Notes: generated from the letters alone by a model not told the origin. A DNA stretch of 64,000 bases from Rhodoferax sp. (GCA_031291305.1 JARLJH010000058.1:1-64000); one strand, 5' to 3'; positions 17,989-27,951 are shown, counted from the stretch's first letter. Translations and numbers: made by a program.

Positions 17989-19962
17989 ATGCAGTTCAAG
18001 ACGATTTTGACATTGATTGGCCTCACCGGCGCGCTTGCCGCGCCGCTGGCCAGCGCACAAACTGCAGCAGACGACGTTTTGCTGCAGATGCAGCAGGCTT
18101 ACAGAAGAGGTGACGCCGAGCGCCTGGCTACTTTGCTGCCCCTGGCACAGGGTAGTCGGCTCGAACCCTGGGCAGCGTATTGGGCGCTGAGTGCACGGCT
18201 GGAGACAGCCACACCCGACGAGATTTCCGCTTTCTTGCACCATTACGCTGGCACCTACCAGGAAGACCGCCTGCGCAATGATTGGCTGCTGCTACTGGGC
18301 AAGCGCCGGGACTGGACGCAATATGCGACGGTAGCCCAGGACTTCCGAATGAACGACGACCGCGAGGTGCGCTGCTACACCCTGGCCATGGAGAACATCG
18401 TGGCCAAAGTCAACATGGCAGATGAGGTTAAAAGTCAGTGGTATGCCGAAAAAGCTGCGGGTGATGGCTGCACACTGGCCGCACAGAGCCATTTTTCAGC
18501 CGGCCAGCTCACCGAGGCAGACATCTGGACCAAAGCGCGTCTGACCGTGGAAGCGCGTCAACTGGACGCCACCCGGCAGGTGGTGGCCATGGTCGCCCCC
18601 GATGCCAGCGCTCTGCTGACCGAAGCCTTGAAGAAGCCTGAACAATTTCTGCTCAAACGCCCGCCGTCGAGCCATCGCCTGGCACAGGAGCTGGCCGTGC
18701 TGGCCCTGATTCGCTGGGCCGACGGCAACCCCGACGGCGCCGCCCAGGCGCTGGACGAGCGCTGGAGCTCAAAGCTCAGCAGCGCCCAGCGTGCCTGGGC
18801 CTGGGGTGCCATTGGCAAGCAGGCGGCACAAAAGCTCTCGGACAACGCGCTGGGTTATTTTCAAAAAGCCAGCCCGAGCGCCATGACCGATGATCAGCTC
18901 GCCTGGCGCGTCAGAGCAGCATTGCGCCAGAGCCAATGGACCGATGTGCTCAATGCCATCCAGGCCATGAGTCCGGATGTGGCCAACGACAGCACCTGGG
19001 TTTACTGGCACGCAAGGGCCCTGATGCAACCCGGTCGCAGCGATGCTGATCGCGCACAGGCACGCCAGTTGTTGCAGGACATGGCCAGTGTGCGCGGGTT
19101 TTACCCCCTGCTGGCAGAAGAGGAGCTGGGGCAACAGATCACACCGCCGCCCGCACCCGCACCCCTGACCGCCGAGGAGAAACAGCGCGCCCTGGCCAAC
19201 CCCGGCCTGCAACGCGCCCTGGCGGCCATCGACCTGGGGCTGCGCAGCGAAGGCGTGCGCGAATGGAACTACAGCACCAATATGCACATCCCCGGCGGCA
19301 TGAACGACCGCGAGCTGCTGGCCGCCGCCGACCTGGCCTGCCAGCATGCGGTATGGGACCGCTGCATCAACACCAGCGAACGCACCCGCAGCTTCATCGA
19401 CATGGCGCAGCGATTTCCCATGCCGTACCGCCAGGCGGTGGTCGAGCACAGCAGTGAAATCGGCTTGGACCCAGCTTATGTGTACGGGCTGATCCGCCAG
19501 GAAAGCCGCTTTGTGACCGACGCCCATTCTGGCGTTGGCGCCTCCGGTCTGATGCAGCTGATGCCAGCCACCGCGCGCTGGACCGCCAAAAAAATCGGCC
19601 TGACCGATTACAAGGCCCACCAGCTCAGTGATCAGGACACCAACATCACCTTGGGCACCGGCTACCTCAAGCTGATTCTGGACGACTTTGCCGGCTCAAT
19701 GCCGATGGCGGCTGCGGCCTACAACGCAGGGCCCCGTCGCCCGCGCAGCTGGCGCGGCGGCGCTGGCAGCCCGGTGCTGGAAGCCGCCATCTGGGCCGAA
19801 AACATCCCGTTCAACGAAACCCGTGACTATGTCAAAAAGGTGCTGGCCAACACCACCTTGTACGCCGCCATGATCACCGGCCAGACACAATCCCTCAAAG
19901 CCCGGCTTGGGCTGATTGGCCCGCGTGAAGCAGCGGCACCTGACAACAGCGAACTACCATGA
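17989..19962 (+). CDS. slt: Soluble lytic murein transglycosylase
   Basis: 657 residues with a cleavable signal peptide (cleavage near ASAQ, about residue 24). A long helical superhelical U/L-type region (about 25-480) is followed by the SLT catalytic domain, with catalytic Glu in GLIRQESRF and the GASGLMQLMPATA motif. It cuts the MurNAc-GlcNAc bond in the periplasm, forming 1,6-anhydro ends, during wall turnover. The start at 17989 is preferred because the Mets upstream lie inside the divergent gene. The stop overlaps the next start by 4 bp. Confidence 0.95.
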   Translation: MQFKTILTLIGLTGALAAPLASAQTAADDVLLQMQQAYRRGDAERLATLLPLAQGSRLEPWAAYWALSARLETATPDEISAFLHHYAGTYQEDRLRNDWLLLLGKRRDWTQYATVAQDFRMNDDREVRCYTLAMENIVAKVNMADEVKSQWYAEKAAGDGCTLAAQSHFSAGQLTEADIWTKARLTVEARQLDATRQVVAMVAPDASALLTEALKKPEQFLLKRPPSSHRLAQELAVLALIRWADGNPDGAAQALDERWSSKLSSAQRAWAWGAIGKQAAQKLSDNALGYFQKASPSAMTDDQLAWRVRAALRQSQWTDVLNAIQAMSPDVANDSTWVYWHARALMQPGRSDADRAQARQLLQDMASVRGFYPLLAEEELGQQITPPPAPAPLTAEEKQRALANPGLQRALAAIDLGLRSEGVREWNYSTNMHIPGGMNDRELLAAADLACQHAVWDRCINTSERTRSFIDMAQRFPMPYRQAVVEHSSEIGLDPAYVYGLIRQESRFVTDAHSGVGASGLMQLMPATARWTAKKIGLTDYKAHQLSDQDTNITLGTGYLKLILDDFAGSMPMAAAAYNAGPRRPRSWRGGAGSPVLEAAIWAENIPFNETRDYVKKVLANTTLYAAMITGQTQSLKARLGLIGPREAAAPDNSELP

Positions 19963-20642
19963 TGCAGCTCTATATCGGCAACAAAAATTACTCGTCCTGG
20001 TCGATGCGGCCCTGGGTGCTGCTCAAACAAGCAGAGATTGAATTTGAAGAGATCATGGTTCGCTTTGACGCCTTCACACCGGAGTCACAGTTCAAAGCCG
20101 TGCTCAAACCCCTGTCGCCCACCGGCAAGGTGCCGGTGCTGGTGGATGGCGATCTGGTGATCTGGGACACGCTGGCGATTGCCGAGTATGTGGCCGAGCA
20201 GTTTCCTGAAAAGCACCTCTGGCCCGTCGACAAGGCCGCCCGAGCCCGGGCGCGCAGCATTTGTGCCGAAATGCACAGCGGCTTCAGCAGCCTGCGTTCG
20301 CACTGCGGCATGAACATCGAAGCGCGCCTGCCCGAGGTCGGCGCGCTCATCTGGCGCGATCAGGCTGGCGTGCGTGCCGATGTGGCGCGGCTGGTCGCCA
20401 TGTGGCAAACCCTGCTGCAAGCGCATGGCGGGCCGATGCTGTTTGGCGAATTCAGCGTGACCGACGCCTACTTTGCCCCCATCTGCACGCGCCTGATCAC
20501 CTACGCGCTGCCGCTGCCCGACGACATCGCGGCCTACGTCCAGCGCGTTTGCGCCTTGCCCGGCGTGCAGGCGTGGATCATGGACGCCTGTGCCGAGCAG
20601 GATTTTCTGGACTTTGAGGAGCCGTATCGTCTGCATCGCTAG
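19959..20642 (+). CDS. Glutathione S-transferase family protein
   Basis: 227 residues. The thioredoxin-like N-terminal domain (about 1-80) begins QLYIGNKNYSSWSMRPWVLL with Ser residues at the usual catalytic position, and has the cis-Pro/GSH-binding region GKVPVLVDGDLVIWDTLAI. An all-helical C-terminal domain follows. It probably acts as a zeta/YfcF-like detoxification enzyme. ATGA overlap with slt and direct contact with cca show a tight run of genes whose functions are unrelated. Confidence 0.9.
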   Translation: MMQLYIGNKNYSSWSMRPWVLLKQAEIEFEEIMVRFDAFTPESQFKAVLKPLSPTGKVPVLVDGDLVIWDTLAIAEYVAEQFPEKHLWPVDKAARARARSICAEMHSGFSSLRSHCGMNIEARLPEVGALIWRDQAGVRADVARLVAMWQTLLQAHGGPMLFGEFSVTDAYFAPICTRLITYALPLPDDIAAYVQRVCALPGVQAWIMDACAEQDFLDFEEPYRLHR

Positions 20643-21941
20643 ATGGCGCGCGCTGCCCCGATGTCAAACCACCCGATGACCCAGCTGCAGACCTACCTGG
20701 TCGGCGGTGCCGTGCGCGACGCGCTGTTGGGCTTGCCGGTGCAGGACCGCGACTGGGTGGTGGTGGGTGCCACGCCACAGACGCTGCTTGATCAGGGTTA
20801 TGTGGCCGTTGGCAAAGACTTTCCGGTGTTTCTGCACCCGCAGACCCACGAGGAAGTCGCCCTGGCGCGCACCGAGCGCAAAACCGCTCCGGGCTACCAC
20901 GGCTTTGCGATTCACGCTGCCCCCGACGTGACGCTGGAAGACGATTTGGCGCGACGCGACTTGACTATTAATTCAATAGCAATAAGCCAAGAAAACATAA
21001 GGGCTACAGGCCAATTTGACATACAAGATGCGATCGACCCGTTTGGTGGCGTGCAAGACCTGCAGCGCAAGGTGTTTCGCCACGTCAGCCCGGCGTTTCG
21101 GGAAGACCCGGTGCGCATCCTGCGCCTGGCGCGGTTTGCGGCGCGGTTTGCCGACTTCACCGTGGCCCCGGAAACCCTGGCGCTGATGCGTGAGATGGTG
21201 GACTCGGGCGAAGTGGATCACCTGGTGGCCGAGCGCGTCTGGCAGGAGCTGGCACGCGGGCTGATGGAGGCCACGCCGTCGCGCATGTTGGCGGTGCTGC
21301 GCGACTGTGGCGCGTTGAAGCGCCTGCTGCCAGAAGTGGACCGGCTGTGGGGCGTGGCCCAGCGCGCCGACTACCACCCTGAGGTCGACACCGGCGTGCA
21401 TTTGATGATGGTGCTGGACATGGCCGCCCGACTGGATGCGCCACTGGCCGTGCGCTTTGCCTGCCTGGGCCACGACCTAGGCAAGGGCACCACGCCAGCG
21501 GACATCCTGCCCCGCCATCTGGGCCACGAAGAGCGCAGCGCCAAATTGCTCAAAGGCCTGTGTGAGCGCCTGCGCGTACCCACCGAGTGCCGCGAACTGG
21601 CCGACGTGGTGGCCCGCGAGCACAGCAACATTCACCGCAGCGCCGACTTCAGCGCTGGCGCGCTGGTGCGCTTGCTGGAACGCTGCGACGCACTGCGCAA
21701 GCCGCAGCGCATGGCGGACATCCTGCTGGCCTGCGAAGGCGATGCGCGTGGCAGGCTCGGCCATACCGAGGCCCTCTACCCGCAGCGCCAGCGGCTGCTG
21801 GGAGTACTGGCAGTGATGCAGACCGTGGATACAAAAAAAATAGCTAATGACGCAATGAGCACGGGGGCTAGCGGTCAAAAAGTCGGTGAAATCATCCACC
21901 AGGCACGGGTCGCGGCAGTGCAGGCAGCGCTTGCGGGTTAA
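20643..21941 (+). CDS. cca: CCA tRNA nucleotidyltransferase with HD domain
   Basis: Adds or repairs the 3' CCA of tRNAs. The class II nucleotidyltransferase head has YLVGGAVRDALLG and DRDWVVVGATP with the metal-binding acidic pair. The motif RRDLTINSIA and a C-terminal HD phosphohydrolase domain (GHDLGKGTTP) give the bifunctional enterobacterial type. The start is uncertain: Mets at 20643, 20661 and 20676 all fit, and the last gives the N-terminus closest to the family. Two copies of the dispersed 50-bp element lie in frame, at about residues 110-125 and near the C-terminus. Confidence 0.94.
   Translation: MARAAPMSNHPMTQLQTYLVGGAVRDALLGLPVQDRDWVVVGATPQTLLDQGYVAVGKDFPVFLHPQTHEEVALARTERKTAPGYHGFAIHAAPDVTLEDDLARRDLTINSIAISQENIRATGQFDIQDAIDPFGGVQDLQRKVFRHVSPAFREDPVRILRLARFAARFADFTVAPETLALMREMVDSGEVDHLVAERVWQELARGLMEATPSRMLAVLRDCGALKRLLPEVDRLWGVAQRADYHPEVDTGVHLMMVLDMAARLDAPLAVRFACLGHDLGKGTTPADILPRHLGHEERSAKLLKGLCERLRVPTECRELADVVAREHSNIHRSADFSAGALVRLLERCDALRKPQRMADILLACEGDARGRLGHTEALYPQRQRLLGVLAVMQTVDTKKIANDAMSTGASGQKVGEIIHQARVAAVQAALAG
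20968..21017 (-). repeat. Dispersed 50-bp element inside cca, copy a
   Basis: On the minus strand: TTGGCCTGTAGCCCTTATG, then GCTATTGAATT at consensus spacing. The protein here has about ten extra residues compared with my memory of E. coli Cca between TINSIA and DAIDPFGG, which fits an in-frame insertion. Confidence 0.72.
21832..21881 (-). repeat. Dispersed 50-bp element inside cca, copy b
   Basis: On the minus strand it matches the 57211 copy closely: TTTTTGACCGCTAGCCCCCG, GCG and TAGCTATTTTTTTTG in the same ungapped register. It encodes part of the divergent C-terminal tail. Confidence 0.82.
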
Positions 21942-21985
21942 ACCACCGGAGGCTGGAAAGTCCGGCTCTCAGTTATGCTTGCATC

Positions 21986-22705
21986 ATGTCAAGTTTGCTC
22001 ATAATTGAAGACGATGAACTGCTGCGCGATGGCCTGAGCGCACAGCTTTCGCAGGTTGGCCATAGGGTCACGGCAGCGGCCGACGGCGAGGCAGCGCAGC
22101 AACTGCTCGAAACCAACCGTTTTGATGGTGTGGTCCTGGATCTGGGCCTGCCCAAAATCAGCGGAATGGACCTGCTGCGCTGGATTCGCAAGCGCCTGCC
22201 AGCGCTGCCCGTGCTGATCCTGACGGCACGCGACGGCATCGATGACCGCGTGCAAGGCCTGAACGCCGGGGCCGACGATTACCTGACCAAACCGTTTGAC
22301 ATGGCCGAGCTGCAGGCCCGGCTCGGCGCCATGTTGCGCCGCTCTCGCCTGCCCGCTTTTGGCGGCACCCTGGAAGTTCCCAGCAGCATGACCCGCCGCC
22401 TGCGCGTCGATGCCAAGCTGCCACAGGCCTGGTTGGGTGACGAGGCGCTGGAACTCACCCAGCGTGAGTGGGCGCTGCTGTCTTTGCTGGTCACCCATGC
22501 CGGGCGGGTTGTCAGTCGTGAAGATGTGCTGGAAGTCTGGCAAGTGGTTGAACCCGGCGACATGGCAGGCGGTAGCGCTACGGGTGTGGCCTCCAATGCG
22601 CTTGAAGTCTATATCCACCGCCTGCGACGCAAGCTGGCTGACTCGGGCCTGAACATCCGTAATGTGCGTGGCCTGGGCTACATGCTGGAAACCACCCAGC
22701 CATGA
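21986..22705 (+). CDS. OmpR-family response regulator
   Basis: 239 residues. The receiver domain (about 1-115) has acidic pair Glu-Asp-Asp at 8-10, phospho-acceptor Asp52 in VLDLGLP and Lys102 in LTKPF. The C-terminal winged helix (about 140-235) includes LTQREWALLSLLVTHAGRVVSREDVLE and VYIHRLRRKL. It resembles QseB/TctD types. The stop overlaps the start of the kinase gene (ATGA), so the pair is translationally coupled. No target operon is adjacent. Confidence 0.94.
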   Translation: MSSLLIIEDDELLRDGLSAQLSQVGHRVTAAADGEAAQQLLETNRFDGVVLDLGLPKISGMDLLRWIRKRLPALPVLILTARDGIDDRVQGLNAGADDYLTKPFDMAELQARLGAMLRRSRLPAFGGTLEVPSSMTRRLRVDAKLPQAWLGDEALELTQREWALLSLLVTHAGRVVSREDVLEVWQVVEPGDMAGGSATGVASNALEVYIHRLRRKLADSGLNIRNVRGLGYMLETTQP

Positions 22706-24123
22706 CCGCGGTAGCCAGCCCGCAGCGGCAAGGCTTGTCTCTCAAACGCCAGCTCTTGCTGTGGCTGCTGCTGCCACAACTGGTGCTGCTGCTGGTGGGC
22801 GGTGCGCTGGCCTATCGCGTGGCACTCAAATACGCCGAAAAGGCCATTGACCAGTCACTGACCCAATCGGTGCGATCACTGTCGCGTCAGGTCAAGCCGA
22901 TCGGCTCGGGCCTGCTGATTGACTTTCCCCGCGCCGCACAAGACATCATTGAACAGGACCCCACAGACAGGGTCAGCTACATGGTATCGAGCCCGCCGGG
23001 GAGCTTTTTGCTTGGCAATGCCAAATTGCCAGGACCTGCCGAGCCCCTGGTCATCCGCACGGGCGAGGCCATGCTGTACAACACCCGGATCGACGGCAAG
23101 CCAATGCGCATCGCCTTGCTGGAGCTTGCTTACGGTGAGGCCGATTCGCCGCAGCGCATGCGCGTGCAGGTCGCCAAGAGCCTGGCGGTGCAGCGACGCC
23201 TGACTGCCCAACTGATTGCCGACATGCTGCTTCCGCTGTTGCTGCTGGGGGCCTTGCTGAGTGTGCTGGTGTACAGCGGCATTTCGCGTGGTTTGAAGCC
23301 ACTGATCCGACTGCAGGCGCAGTTGGGTGACCGGCACTCCCCCACCTTGTCGGCCCTATCGCCCATTGAACTCACGCAAGCCCCCCAAGAGGTGTACGCG
23401 CTGGCAACCGCGGTCAACCAATTGCTGTCTGCCGTGCGGCGCAGTTTGGGACAGGAAAAACGGTTTTTGAACGATGCCGCCCATCAATTGCGTACACCGT
23501 TGGCGGGCCTGATCAGCCAGACCGAGCTGGCCCTGACCGAGACCGACCCGCAGGCATTGCGCTCGCGGTTGAACAAGGTGCTCTCGGGCGCACAGCGCAG
23601 CGCCCATCTGGTACATCAGTTGCTGTCGCTGGCAAGTAACGAAGTCGACGTCAAACTGCAACCGCTGGATGTAGCCGCACTGGTTCGCGACGTGGCGCGC
23701 GACTGGACACCCAAGGCCGTGAAAAACAACATTGATCTGGGTTTCGAAGGCGCTGACCACCTGATGGTGGCAGGCGAAGCCCTGCTGCTGGGTGAGGCCC
23801 TGAACAACCTGATTGATAACGCGTTGACCTACGCGGGCCCTGGCAGTGAGGTCACGCTCAGCGCCCGGACCTTCGAGGACCAAGTGGTGCTGGAGGTCCG
23901 CGACAACGGCGTCGGGCTTTCCCCACAGGATCTGCCTCACGTATTTGAACGGTTCTGGCGTGCCAGCGACGTGCCCGGCGGGTGCGGCCTGGGCCTGGCC
24001 ATTGTGAATGAGATCGCCCAGCGTCATGGTGGTATTGCCGTCGTGCTGCCCGCTGTCCCCCAGGGCCTGCGGGTGCAGTTGCTGCTGCCGCGCATCAACA
24101 CGACGCAGGCGCCCAAAAGCTGA
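22702..24123 (+). CDS. Membrane sensor histidine kinase, TctE/QseC-like
   Basis: 473 residues. Transmembrane helices lie at about 17-40 and 175-195, flanking a periplasmic domain of about 130 residues (TctE/PhoQ-like sensor). HAMP-like linker, HisKA with LNDAAHQLRTPLAGL (phospho-acceptor His) and HATPase with LIDNALTYAG, VRDNGVGL and GCGLGLAIV follow. Coupled to the preceding response regulator. In TctDE systems the signal is a tricarboxylate, but no tct transport genes are seen here, so the ligand is unknown. Confidence 0.93.
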   Translation: MTAVASPQRQGLSLKRQLLLWLLLPQLVLLLVGGALAYRVALKYAEKAIDQSLTQSVRSLSRQVKPIGSGLLIDFPRAAQDIIEQDPTDRVSYMVSSPPGSFLLGNAKLPGPAEPLVIRTGEAMLYNTRIDGKPMRIALLELAYGEADSPQRMRVQVAKSLAVQRRLTAQLIADMLLPLLLLGALLSVLVYSGISRGLKPLIRLQAQLGDRHSPTLSALSPIELTQAPQEVYALATAVNQLLSAVRRSLGQEKRFLNDAAHQLRTPLAGLISQTELALTETDPQALRSRLNKVLSGAQRSAHLVHQLLSLASNEVDVKLQPLDVAALVRDVARDWTPKAVKNNIDLGFEGADHLMVAGEALLLGEALNNLIDNALTYAGPGSEVTLSARTFEDQVVLEVRDNGVGLSPQDLPHVFERFWRASDVPGGCGLGLAIVNEIAQRHGGIAVVLPAVPQGLRVQLLLPRINTTQAPKS

Positions 24124-24238
24124 ATGGTCGGCAATAACGCAAGCGGTCCACGGCTTGTGCTTGAGTCATGAGATACTGATTTGCCATGTTACGAATCCGT
24201 TTGTACGCTTAGCAGGATTGCTGCAATACCCTTGTAAA

Positions 24239-26857
24239 GTGAAAAACGCCGTCCCTACCCCGCCTCATCAGACTGCCGCCATCCATGGCGATCCTCAGCA
24301 ATGTGCGCGCGCACCTGCTGGGTCGGTCGAAGGCCTGCCCCAGGAAGCAGAAAACCCGTGGCGCCTGGCGCTGGAGGGCTCTGGCGCAGGCATCTGGGAC
24401 TGGAACATGGCCACCGGAGCACAAACACATTCCGAGCTGTGGGAGCAGATGATCGGCTTTGCGGGGCAGGAACTGACCAACGGCTACGAAGAGTTTGTTT
24501 CACGCATCCACCCTGAGGACCTGCCCAGGCTGGAGGCCGCCGGGACGGCCTATCAACAAGGCCTCACCCCCAACTTTGCCGCAGACATACGCCTGCGCTG
24601 CAAGGATGGCTCCTGGAAGTGGATCGCCACCCGCGGCATGATCATCAGCCGCGATGCCAGTGGCAGACCGTTGCGCATGATCGGCACCCACCACGACATT
24701 TCCCAGCTCAAGCAGGCGGAACAGGATTTGCTCAATCTCAACACTGAACTGAGCGAGAAATCTGCAATGCTGCAGACCACCCTGGCCAACATCAGTCAGG
24801 GTATTTTGTTGCTGGATACGGGCAAGCACATCATTGGCTTCAACCCGCAGGTGTGTGAACTGCTGGACGTTTCTGCCGAGTTTCTGGTGGCGCGCCCAAC
24901 GCTGGGGCAGCTCAGCGAGCTGCAAAGAAACAGAGGTGACTTTGGCCCCGACGGCAGTCTGGTCGCCGAAGCTGCACGCAGCTACGCCATTGGCGATGGA
25001 ATGGGCGACCCGCCACCCCACTACGTGCGCGAAACGCCCAACGGACGCCTGCTGGAAGTCAAATCCAAGCTGCTGGAAGACGGCAGCATGGTACGCACCT
25101 TTGCCGATGTCACCGACTACATCCTGGCCCAAAAAGCCCTGCAGGCCAACGAGGCACGCTGGAAGCTGGCACTGGAGAGTACCGGTGATGGTGTGTGGGA
25201 CCTCCACGTCCCAACCGGCGAAGAATACCTGTCCCCTGGCCTGTTGCGCATGTACGGTTTTGAGGAAGGCGACCTCAACCCCAGTATCAATGACCGTGAC
25301 AAACATACCCACCCTGACGATATTGAGCGCGTGCAGCGTGACCGCCAGGCCCATCTGGACGGACTCACAACCACCTACAGCAATGAGCACCGCGTGTTAT
25401 GCAAGGATGGCAGCTGGAAGTGGGTTCTGTCGCGCGGCATGGTCATCAGCCGGGACGCACAAGGCAAACCTTTGCGCATGATCGGCACCCACACCGACAT
25501 CAGCAAGCGCAAGGCGGCTGAGACCACCATCTGGCAGCAGGCCCACTTTGACACGCTGACCGGCCTGCCCAACCGCCGACTGATGCGCGAGCGCCTGGCG
25601 CAAGAGATGAAGAAATGCCGTCGCGACGGCCTGCAACTGGCGCTATTGTTCATTGACCTGGACCGCTTCAAGGAGGTCAACGACACCCTGGGCCACGACC
25701 GGGGCGACCTGCTGCTGGCCGAGGCTGCCCGGCGCATCAGTGCCTGCCTGCGCGAGGTTGATACCGTCGCACGCATGGGTGGCGACGAGTTCATGGTGAT
25801 CGTTACCGAACTGCCCCAGGTGGCTGACCTGGCCGTGGTGCTGAACAAGCTGCTGACCGTCTTGGGCGCCGTGTTTCAGCTCGAACTGGACCAGGTGTTC
25901 ATCTCGGCAAGCATTGGGGTTACCGTCTACCCGAGCGACGCCCAGGAGATTGAAGACCTGTTGAAGAACGCCGACCAGGCCTTGTATGTAGCCAAAGGTG
26001 CCGGGCGAAACCGCTACAGCTTCTTCACCCCGGCGCTTCAGGAAGCGGCGCAATGGCGCGCCCAGCTTACACGCGATTTGCGCAACGCGCTGACTGAGCA
26101 ACAGTTACGGGTGGTTTACCAGCCCATCGTGGAACTCTCCACCGGCGCCATCCACAAAGCCGAGGCTCTGGTGCGCTGGCAGCACCCGGTACGCGGGCTG
26201 ATCAGCCCAGGCGAATTCATCCCGGTGGCCGAATCCAGCGGCTTGATTGTGAACTTGGGCGAATGGGTGTTTCAGCAAGCGGTCAATCAGGTGCATACCT
26301 GGCGTAAAACATTGCACCCGCAGTTTCAGATCAGCATCAACAAATCACCCGTCCAGTTTGAGAACCCCAACCCGCTGGATTTGCCGTGGATTGAGCAGTT
26401 GCGCGCACGTGGTCTGTGCGGCGAGTGCATCGTGGTGGAAATCACCGAAGGCCTGCTGCTGTCCTCCAGCGAGGGCGTGGTTGAACAACTGCTGACCATG
26501 AGCGACGATGGCATCGCCGTGTCGCTGGACGACTTTGGTACAGGTTACTCGTCGCTGGCCTATCTGCAAAAATTTGATATCGACTTCATCAAGATTGACC
26601 AGTCGTTTGTGCGCCAGTTGGTTCAGGGCTCCACCGATCTGGCGCTGTGCCAAGCCATCATTGTGATGGCCCATGCACTGGGTATGAAGGTCATCGCCGA
26701 AGGCATCGAGACGGAAAACCAGCGCGCGCTGCTGGCCGCAGCGGGTTGCGACTACGGCCAGGGCTACCTGTTCTCACGACCCGTGCCAGCTGCCGACTTT
26801 GAACGCATTCGCCAGCATCTGATTGGAACTGCCGACCAGCCCGACTGGTCGATCTGA
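24239..26857 (+). CDS. PAS-PAS-PAS-GGDEF-EAL cyclic-di-GMP protein
   Basis: 872 residues if it starts at GTG 24239. There is no in-frame ATG between the upstream gene end and the first PAS domain, so GTG or a nearby TTG must be used; the open frame reaches back into the kinase gene. Three PAS domains (about 38-160, 170-290, 295-420) are followed by GGDEF (about 440-600) with an intact GGDEF motif and an inhibitory RxxD site five residues before it, then EAL with KAEALVRW, ITEG, DDFGTGYSSL, KID and AEGIE. Both synthesis and breakdown of c-di-GMP are possible. No transmembrane segment; a cytoplasmic redox or ligand sensor is likely. Confidence 0.9.
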   Translation: MKNAVPTPPHQTAAIHGDPQQCARAPAGSVEGLPQEAENPWRLALEGSGAGIWDWNMATGAQTHSELWEQMIGFAGQELTNGYEEFVSRIHPEDLPRLEAAGTAYQQGLTPNFAADIRLRCKDGSWKWIATRGMIISRDASGRPLRMIGTHHDISQLKQAEQDLLNLNTELSEKSAMLQTTLANISQGILLLDTGKHIIGFNPQVCELLDVSAEFLVARPTLGQLSELQRNRGDFGPDGSLVAEAARSYAIGDGMGDPPPHYVRETPNGRLLEVKSKLLEDGSMVRTFADVTDYILAQKALQANEARWKLALESTGDGVWDLHVPTGEEYLSPGLLRMYGFEEGDLNPSINDRDKHTHPDDIERVQRDRQAHLDGLTTTYSNEHRVLCKDGSWKWVLSRGMVISRDAQGKPLRMIGTHTDISKRKAAETTIWQQAHFDTLTGLPNRRLMRERLAQEMKKCRRDGLQLALLFIDLDRFKEVNDTLGHDRGDLLLAEAARRISACLREVDTVARMGGDEFMVIVTELPQVADLAVVLNKLLTVLGAVFQLELDQVFISASIGVTVYPSDAQEIEDLLKNADQALYVAKGAGRNRYSFFTPALQEAAQWRAQLTRDLRNALTEQQLRVVYQPIVELSTGAIHKAEALVRWQHPVRGLISPGEFIPVAESSGLIVNLGEWVFQQAVNQVHTWRKTLHPQFQISINKSPVQFENPNPLDLPWIEQLRARGLCGECIVVEITEGLLLSSSEGVVEQLLTMSDDGIAVSLDDFGTGYSSLAYLQKFDIDFIKIDQSFVRQLVQGSTDLALCQAIIVMAHALGMKVIAEGIETENQRALLAAAGCDYGQGYLFSRPVPAADFERIRQHLIGTADQPDWSI

Positions 26858-26880
26858 GTTCCTGCCCGCCCCGATTTGGC

Positions 26881-27951
26881 TTAGCCCAGCCTCAGCCCGC
26901 TTTGCGCGTCAAACCAGTTGTTGTGGTTGCTGCTGACCGTCATGCCGACGTTGTCGCCCACCTTGACCTGTGTGCTCGGCGGTGTGCGTACCGTCACCAA
27001 ACCCGCCGCGGTTTTGATCACCACATAGGTATCGGCACCCGTGGGCTCGACCAGCGTGACCTCGCCGCGCCAGGCGGCATCATCATGCAGGTGGATGTGC
27101 TCTGGACGCTGGCCCAGCGTTACCTTGCCCGACACCGGCGCAGGTAACTGCAAAGCTCCACCTTCAAAGGAAAACTGCCCTGCAGCCCCCGTCCCGCTTG
27201 CAGTTCCAGTTATGAAATTCATAGTAGGCGAGCCAATGAAGCCGGCCACATAGGTGTTGGCAGGCAGGCGGTAAATCTCGTCTGGCGTGCCGATCTGCTG
27301 CAGGATGCCGTCCTTCATCACGGCGATGCGGCTGCCCAGCGTCATGGCCTCGATCTGGTCGTGCGTCACATACACGGTGGTGATGCCCGACAACAGGTGC
27401 AATCGCTTGATTTCGGCACGCATCTCCACCCGCAGCTTGGCATCCAGATTGGACAGCGGCTCGTCAAACAGGAACAGTTTCGGGTCACGCGCCAGAGCGC
27501 GACCCATGGCCACACGCTGACGCTGACCACCGGAGAGCTGCGCCGGGCGGCGGTCCAGCAGGTGTTCGATCTGCAACATCGCCGCCACCTCATGGATGCG
27601 TTTCGTGCGCACGTCCAGCGGCACTTTGCGCATCTCCAGGGCAAAGCCGATGTTGTCGGCGACGGTCATGGTCGGGTACAGCGCGTAGCTCTGAAACACC
27701 ATGGCAATGTCGCGCTGCGCCGGGGGCACGCCAATGACGTTTTTGTCGGCAATCTTGAGTTCGCCTTCGGTGGGCTCTTCCAGACCGGCAATGATGTTGA
27801 GCAGGGTGGATTTGCCGCAGCCCGAGGGCCCGACCAAAATCAGGAATTCGCCCGGCGCGACGTCGATCTCGATCTTCTTGAGAACCTCAACGGCCTTGTC
27901 GCCCTTGCCAAAAACCTTGCGAATGCCCGCGATGTGGAGTGATGCTGCCAT
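26881..27951 (-). CDS. gtsD: Sugar ABC transporter ATP-binding protein, GtsD/UgpC-like
   Basis: 356 residues from MAASLHIAGI (ATG at 27951; the frame open to 27984 overlaps the upstream gene). Walker A GPSGCGKST, signature LSGGQRQRV, Walker B LFLFDEPLSNLDA and the His of VTHDQ are intact, and a C-terminal TOBE/MalK regulatory domain is present. It energises the two permeases encoded upstream for sugar uptake, probably glucose or mannose. Last gene of the gtsABCD-like operon; the 3' end nearly meets the convergent GGDEF-EAL gene. One copy of the dispersed element lies in the TOBE region. Confidence 0.93.
   Translation of the reverse strand: MAASLHIAGIRKVFGKGDKAVEVLKKIEIDVAPGEFLILVGPSGCGKSTLLNIIAGLEEPTEGELKIADKNVIGVPPAQRDIAMVFQSYALYPTMTVADNIGFALEMRKVPLDVRTKRIHEVAAMLQIEHLLDRRPAQLSGGQRQRVAMGRALARDPKLFLFDEPLSNLDAKLRVEMRAEIKRLHLLSGITTVYVTHDQIEAMTLGSRIAVMKDGILQQIGTPDEIYRLPANTYVAGFIGSPTMNFITGTASGTGAAGQFSFEGGALQLPAPVSGKVTLGQRPEHIHLHDDAAWRGEVTLVEPTGADTYVVIKTAAGLVTVRTPPSTQVKVGDNVGMTVSSNHNNWFDAQSGLRLG
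27169..27218 (+). repeat. Dispersed 50-bp element inside gtsD, antisense to the gene
   Basis: CAGCCCCCGTCCCGC at the consensus core position followed by TTATGAAATTCAT. It encodes a Gly/Thr/Ala-rich linker between the ATPase and TOBE domains. One of the more diverged copies. Confidence 0.5.
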
